DNA of 34,519 nucleotides from Acetobacteraceae bacterium (GTDB lineage: Bacteria > Pseudomonadota > Alphaproteobacteria > Acetobacterales > Acetobacteraceae): the NCBI GenBank assembly GCA_947371015.1, contig CANBNK010000043.1:1-34519 (forward strand), in the 5' to 3' direction. This document shows, piece after piece, positions 32,312 to 34,519 of this stretch. A program made the position numbers and the translations under genes. Every line of letters starts with the position of its first letter. Within the stretch, counting starts at the first letter, position 1. The notes beneath the pieces were generated by a model. The model saw only the letters and a list, made by a program, of their open reading frames with translations. It was not told the origin of the DNA and made no database searches.

Positions 32312-32493
32312 GATGCGCCTCCCTCGATCCGCGCCTTGTCGCGGACGCTTGGTCCGGCGGCGCTTGTCGGGGCAGGCTACAGGCTGGTCGCGCCGCTCGG
32401 CAAGGACAGCCGGCGCCCCGGCTTGATTCACGGCGGCGGAACACACCACGGCACCGGTTCGCGCGTCGGCGGTCCCGCCCCTGCTGGCCTGGC

Positions 32494-32540
32494 GCTAGAG
32501 CACGCTGCGTTCGCTTGCGCTAACGCCGCACGCTCCAGCC
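32494..32540. repeat. REP-like palindromic element, long form
   Basis: Read on the minus strand it opens GGCTGGAGCGTGCGGCG and closes CGCAGCGTGCTCTAGC. These are the same arms as the element at 23113-23149 with about 9-10 extra loop bases. It lies in the 276-base gap between the dioxygenase stop and the third Bug receptor start, where nothing else was seen. Confidence 0.6.
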
Positions 32541-32587
32541 TTTTGAAGATCGCGGGTTGCAGCGTTTCCGCCGCAGCTCATCCCGCT

Positions 32588-33571
32588 CTAATAACTCTCG
32601 CTGGCGAATTCGGGCTTTTGCCGGTGCGGGAAGTTCAGCTTGTCCTTCACCGCATTCCGCTCGGCGGAGGTGCTGGGCGCGTAGCGCGCGGGGTTGTCGG
32701 CGCTGACACAGGTGGGCGCGCAACTGATCACCCGATGCCGGTTCGGCCCATAGAAGAACGGCATGGCGTGGCGGATATTCGGGCTGCGGTTCAGCACCCG
32801 ATGCGGCGTCGGCTTGAAGCGGTCATTGGAGTAATGCGCCAGCATCTCCCCAGTATTGACCACCAGCGTGCCGGGCAGGCTGGGCGGGCGCAGCCACTCG
32901 CCCTCCCGGGTGCGCACCTCCAGCCCGGGGAATTTGGATTGCGGCAGCAGCGTCAGGAAGCTGCCATCGGTATGCGGGGCGAAGCCGAACAGGTCGGCCT
33001 CCTCCTCCGGCTGCGGCGCGTACTGGATCAGCCGCACGATGCCGTTGGGGTCGATGAAATCGGCCTCGAAGTAGTCGGGGGCCAGGTCCAGCGCCAGCGC
33101 GAAGGCCGGCAGCAGCCGATGCGCCACGGCGCGCATGGCGGTGAAGTAGGCCAGATGCGCCGCGCGGAACCCCGCCACCTCCGGCCAGCGGTTCCGATCC
33201 GGCAGGGCATCCGGGGTCACGATGTAGAAGGATTCGCTGTTGTTCGGGCGCGTGACCTTGGAGACGGTGGAGGTCCGCACCGTCTGGCCGCCATAGGGCA
33301 GGTAGCCGATGTTCTCGGCACCGATCTTCAGTGCCAGCTTCGCGTCCTCGGCCAGCGCGAAGAAGTCGGCGGCGGCGGCGAATGCCGTGTCGATGATCGG
33401 CTGCGGCACGCCATGGTTGGCGATGACGAGAAAGCCGGTATCCGCCGCGGTCACCGCCACCTGCCGCCCCAGCGCCGCGGCGGCGCCGGGCTGCCCGGCC
33501 AGCAACGGCCCGACATCCAGGATGGGAATGCGCGCGGCGGCGGCGGAACCCTGGTCCGGCTGGTCGATCAT
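32588..33571 (-). CDS. Isopenicillin N synthase family 2-oxoglutarate/Fe(II) oxygenase
   Basis: Non-haem iron oxygenase of 327 residues. The N-terminal DIOX_N region (IPILDVGPLLAGQPGAA, then TGFLVIANHGVP) precedes the 2OG-FeII domain. Iron ligands are seen in FAPHTDGSFLTLL (His and Asp) and in the later TPHRVLN (His). RHAMPFFYGPN carries the arginine expected to bind 2-oxoglutarate. ATG 33571 is chosen because AGGAGAG lies 6-7 bases upstream; the frame is open to 33937 but the extra part is not family-like. The substrate is unknown: members act on plant hormones, antibiotics and many small metabolites. The flanking catabolic genes suggest oxidative breakdown, not biosynthesis. Confidence 0.9.
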   Translation of the reverse strand: MIDQPDQGSAAAARIPILDVGPLLAGQPGAAAALGRQVAVTAADTGFLVIANHGVPQPIIDTAFAAAADFFALAEDAKLALKIGAENIGYLPYGGQTVRTSTVSKVTRPNNSESFYIVTPDALPDRNRWPEVAGFRAAHLAYFTAMRAVAHRLLPAFALALDLAPDYFEADFIDPNGIVRLIQYAPQPEEEADLFGFAPHTDGSFLTLLPQSKFPGLEVRTREGEWLRPPSLPGTLVVNTGEMLAHYSNDRFKPTPHRVLNRSPNIRHAMPFFYGPNRHRVISCAPTCVSADNPARYAPSTSAERNAVKDKLNFPHRQKPEFASESY

Positions 33572-34163
33572 GCTGGCTCTCCTGCGGCGGGACGGCCAGC
33601 CTAACAGGCACATCGCCTGCGACGGAACCGGAGAAAGCGCGGCAACACGGGCGTTTTTCGGCCTGAATGCGGGTGGCAACCGGCGCCTCCAGACCGCGGA
33701 CGGATGGCATCGCTGGCGGTGCAAAACCTGCTTGCTTGTTTTTCTATAATTTCTATCGGCTTTATATGTACTTGCGTGTGGTGACGCCTCGCCAAAGAGG
33801 CTCCGGATGCCTGAAAGGCATTCCCCCGTAGGCTGGCCGAAGTCCGCAATGTGCGCGAACCGGCGGCGACAACTGGACCCGCACGCGAATGAAAGTCGGG
33901 GCGGCGTGCCGGTGGGGCCTCCTATCGAACCCCACATTGAACTCCCGCCCGAAGGCGGTGTTACGGCCAGGAGAATATCACCGTGTCACGGCACGCCGAC
34001 GGTACCATAGGCAGCGGACCCAGTCGCAAGGCCACCAGCGACGCGGCCGCCCGTAGACGCGGTTGGACATGCCCTCGGGGTTGCAGGTCCGGGCCGCTCC
34101 CGTAATTTCCGTTCTGCTTCAGAGCTACGCGCCTGCCATGAAAGTCTTTGCAGAGTAGGGCGG
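33572..34163. other. Gene-poor region with AT-rich island and several hairpins
   Basis: No convincing gene in about 590 bases. An AT-rich island (33736-33775) contains a perfect TATAAT at 33745-33750, but no good -35 hexamer at normal spacing. It is followed by short perfect hairpins: 33786-33801 (GCCTC/GAGGC), 33807-33821 (ATGCC/GGCAT), 33912-33935 (GTGGGG/CCCCAC) and 33945-33958 (CCGCC-CGAA-GGCGG). This could be a structured small RNA or leader reading rightwards, or simply decayed sequence beside an insertion element. The island may also hold the dioxygenase promoter on the minus strand. Confidence 0.4.
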
Positions 34164-34346
34164 CTACCGTTCCAACCGGACGACTGCCTTGCTGATCTCC
34201 ATCTGCATGACGCCGGTCCCACGCTCCTGAGCGTAACGCCACTCATGCTCGATCAGCGACATGCAGGCGGTCACGCGAGCGGCTGACTGCGGCTCGCGGC
34301 AGGACAGACGGACCAAGTTTAAGCGCCGGAAGTCTCCACGCGACAC
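34164..34346 (-). pseudogene. Short ORF, probable C-terminal gene fragment next to an insertion sequence
   Basis: A 60-residue reading frame from GTG 34346 (RLNLVRLSCREPQSAARVTA, then CMSLIEHEWRYAQERGTG). The codon choice looks coding but I recognise no family. The frame continues without a stop upstream into the insertion-sequence end at about 34370. The sequence may therefore be the tail of a gene cut by the element. No Shine-Dalgarno sequence is seen before the GTG. It could also be a chance ORF. Confidence 0.35.
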
Positions 34347-34369
34347 GCCGGCCCGCTTCGCCGGGGCCT

Positions 34370-34519
34370 CAACAGGCTGCGGAAATTCGGCTGTTCGGAT
34401 CGGCCTGGGTCTGATTCGCTGTTGATGATGGCGGCGGCGGGTTGGGGCGATGCGCGGATCGGATCGGCAGACGGGCTCGATGTTCAGCTATGTGAGTCCG
34501 GAGGCGTTGGTGCCGGCGG
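34370..34519 (+). mobile_element. Left end of an IS5-family-like insertion sequence (partial)
   Basis: The transposase start at 34450 shows that an element enters from the right. The 80 bases before it have no other feature, and CAACAGGCTGCGGAAATTCG from 34370 resembles a terminal inverted repeat of this IS type. The exact boundary and target duplication cannot be set because the other end is outside the window. Confidence 0.65.
34450..34519 (+). CDS. IS5-family-like transposase, N-terminal fragment at window edge
   Basis: The last 70 bases encode MRGSDRQTGSMFSYVSPEAL followed by VPA. This is the characteristic opening of a widespread group of IS5/IS1182-type transposases (MRG-D---G-MFSYVS-E--VP). 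Only 23 residues are visible; the DDE domain would lie beyond the window. The start is ATG 34450, behind a G-rich stretch. The fragment is cut by the window edge, so intactness cannot be judged. Confidence 0.78.
   Translation, partial: MRGSDRQTGSMFSYVSPEALVPA

Noticed and set aside
34080-34150. tRNA-like stretch on the minus strand (GCGCGTAGCTC...)
   Set aside because: No T-arm GGTTCGAATCC-type sequence, no cloverleaf and no 3' acceptor pairing.

Overview
The window looks like chromosome of a high-GC alphaproteobacterium. The best fit is the Acetobacteraceae (Roseomonas-like). The reasons are the very high GC at third codon positions, three TctC/Bug-type periplasmic solute receptors within about 9 kb, the ffs-dnaX-ybaB-recR block, and the cytochrome c/pheA arrangement. 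The taxonomic placement is inference; no rRNA gene is present.

Layout. Positions 1-4743 (minus) hold a yejABEF-type oligopeptide ABC transporter, with the ATPase cut by the window edge. Positions 4811-6134 (minus) hold hisN and a membrane-anchored cytochrome c. pheA (plus) starts divergently at 6389. Positions 7244-8991 (minus) hold a small lipoprotein, nudC and a YHS-like exported protein. Positions 9129-12303 (plus) hold the 4.5S SRP RNA followed by dnaX, ybaB and recR. Positions 12470-17219 hold a large unrecognised protein (plus) facing a methyltransferase and a glycosyltransferase (minus). These last two share a DUF4214-like 'LGREP' module and suggest cell-surface glycan work.

Positions 17384-23095 (plus) form a tightly overlapping six-gene operon: crotonase, 3-hydroxyacyl-CoA dehydrogenase, MarR regulator, feruloyl-CoA-synthase-like ligase, thiolase and 4-hydroxybenzoyl-CoA-type thioesterase. 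It reads as a CoA-dependent beta-oxidative side-chain shortening route for a hydroxycinnamate-like acid. No acyl-CoA dehydrogenase is present, which fits a substrate that already carries the double bond. Two adjacent palindromes in front of the operon are good candidate operators for the embedded MarR protein.

Positions 23164-33571 are an accessory catabolic region. It holds three Bug receptors, a CHRD-domain protein, a PEP mutase/isocitrate lyase family enzyme, a six-Asp-box propeller protein, an orphan form II CO-dehydrogenase-type molybdenum subunit and an isopenicillin-N-synthase-like dioxygenase. The right end (33572-34519) is gene-poor, with an AT-rich island, several hairpins, a short ORF fragment and the start of an IS5-like insertion sequence.

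The most unusual signal is not a gene. Short tandem or inverted repeats sit exactly on or just after stop codons (dnaX, recR, the Bug receptor ending at 26467, the molybdenum subunit ending at 28750). In dnaX they give three in-frame stops 30 bases apart. In recR they place a TAG in each of the three frames. REP-like palindromic elements also recur between genes.
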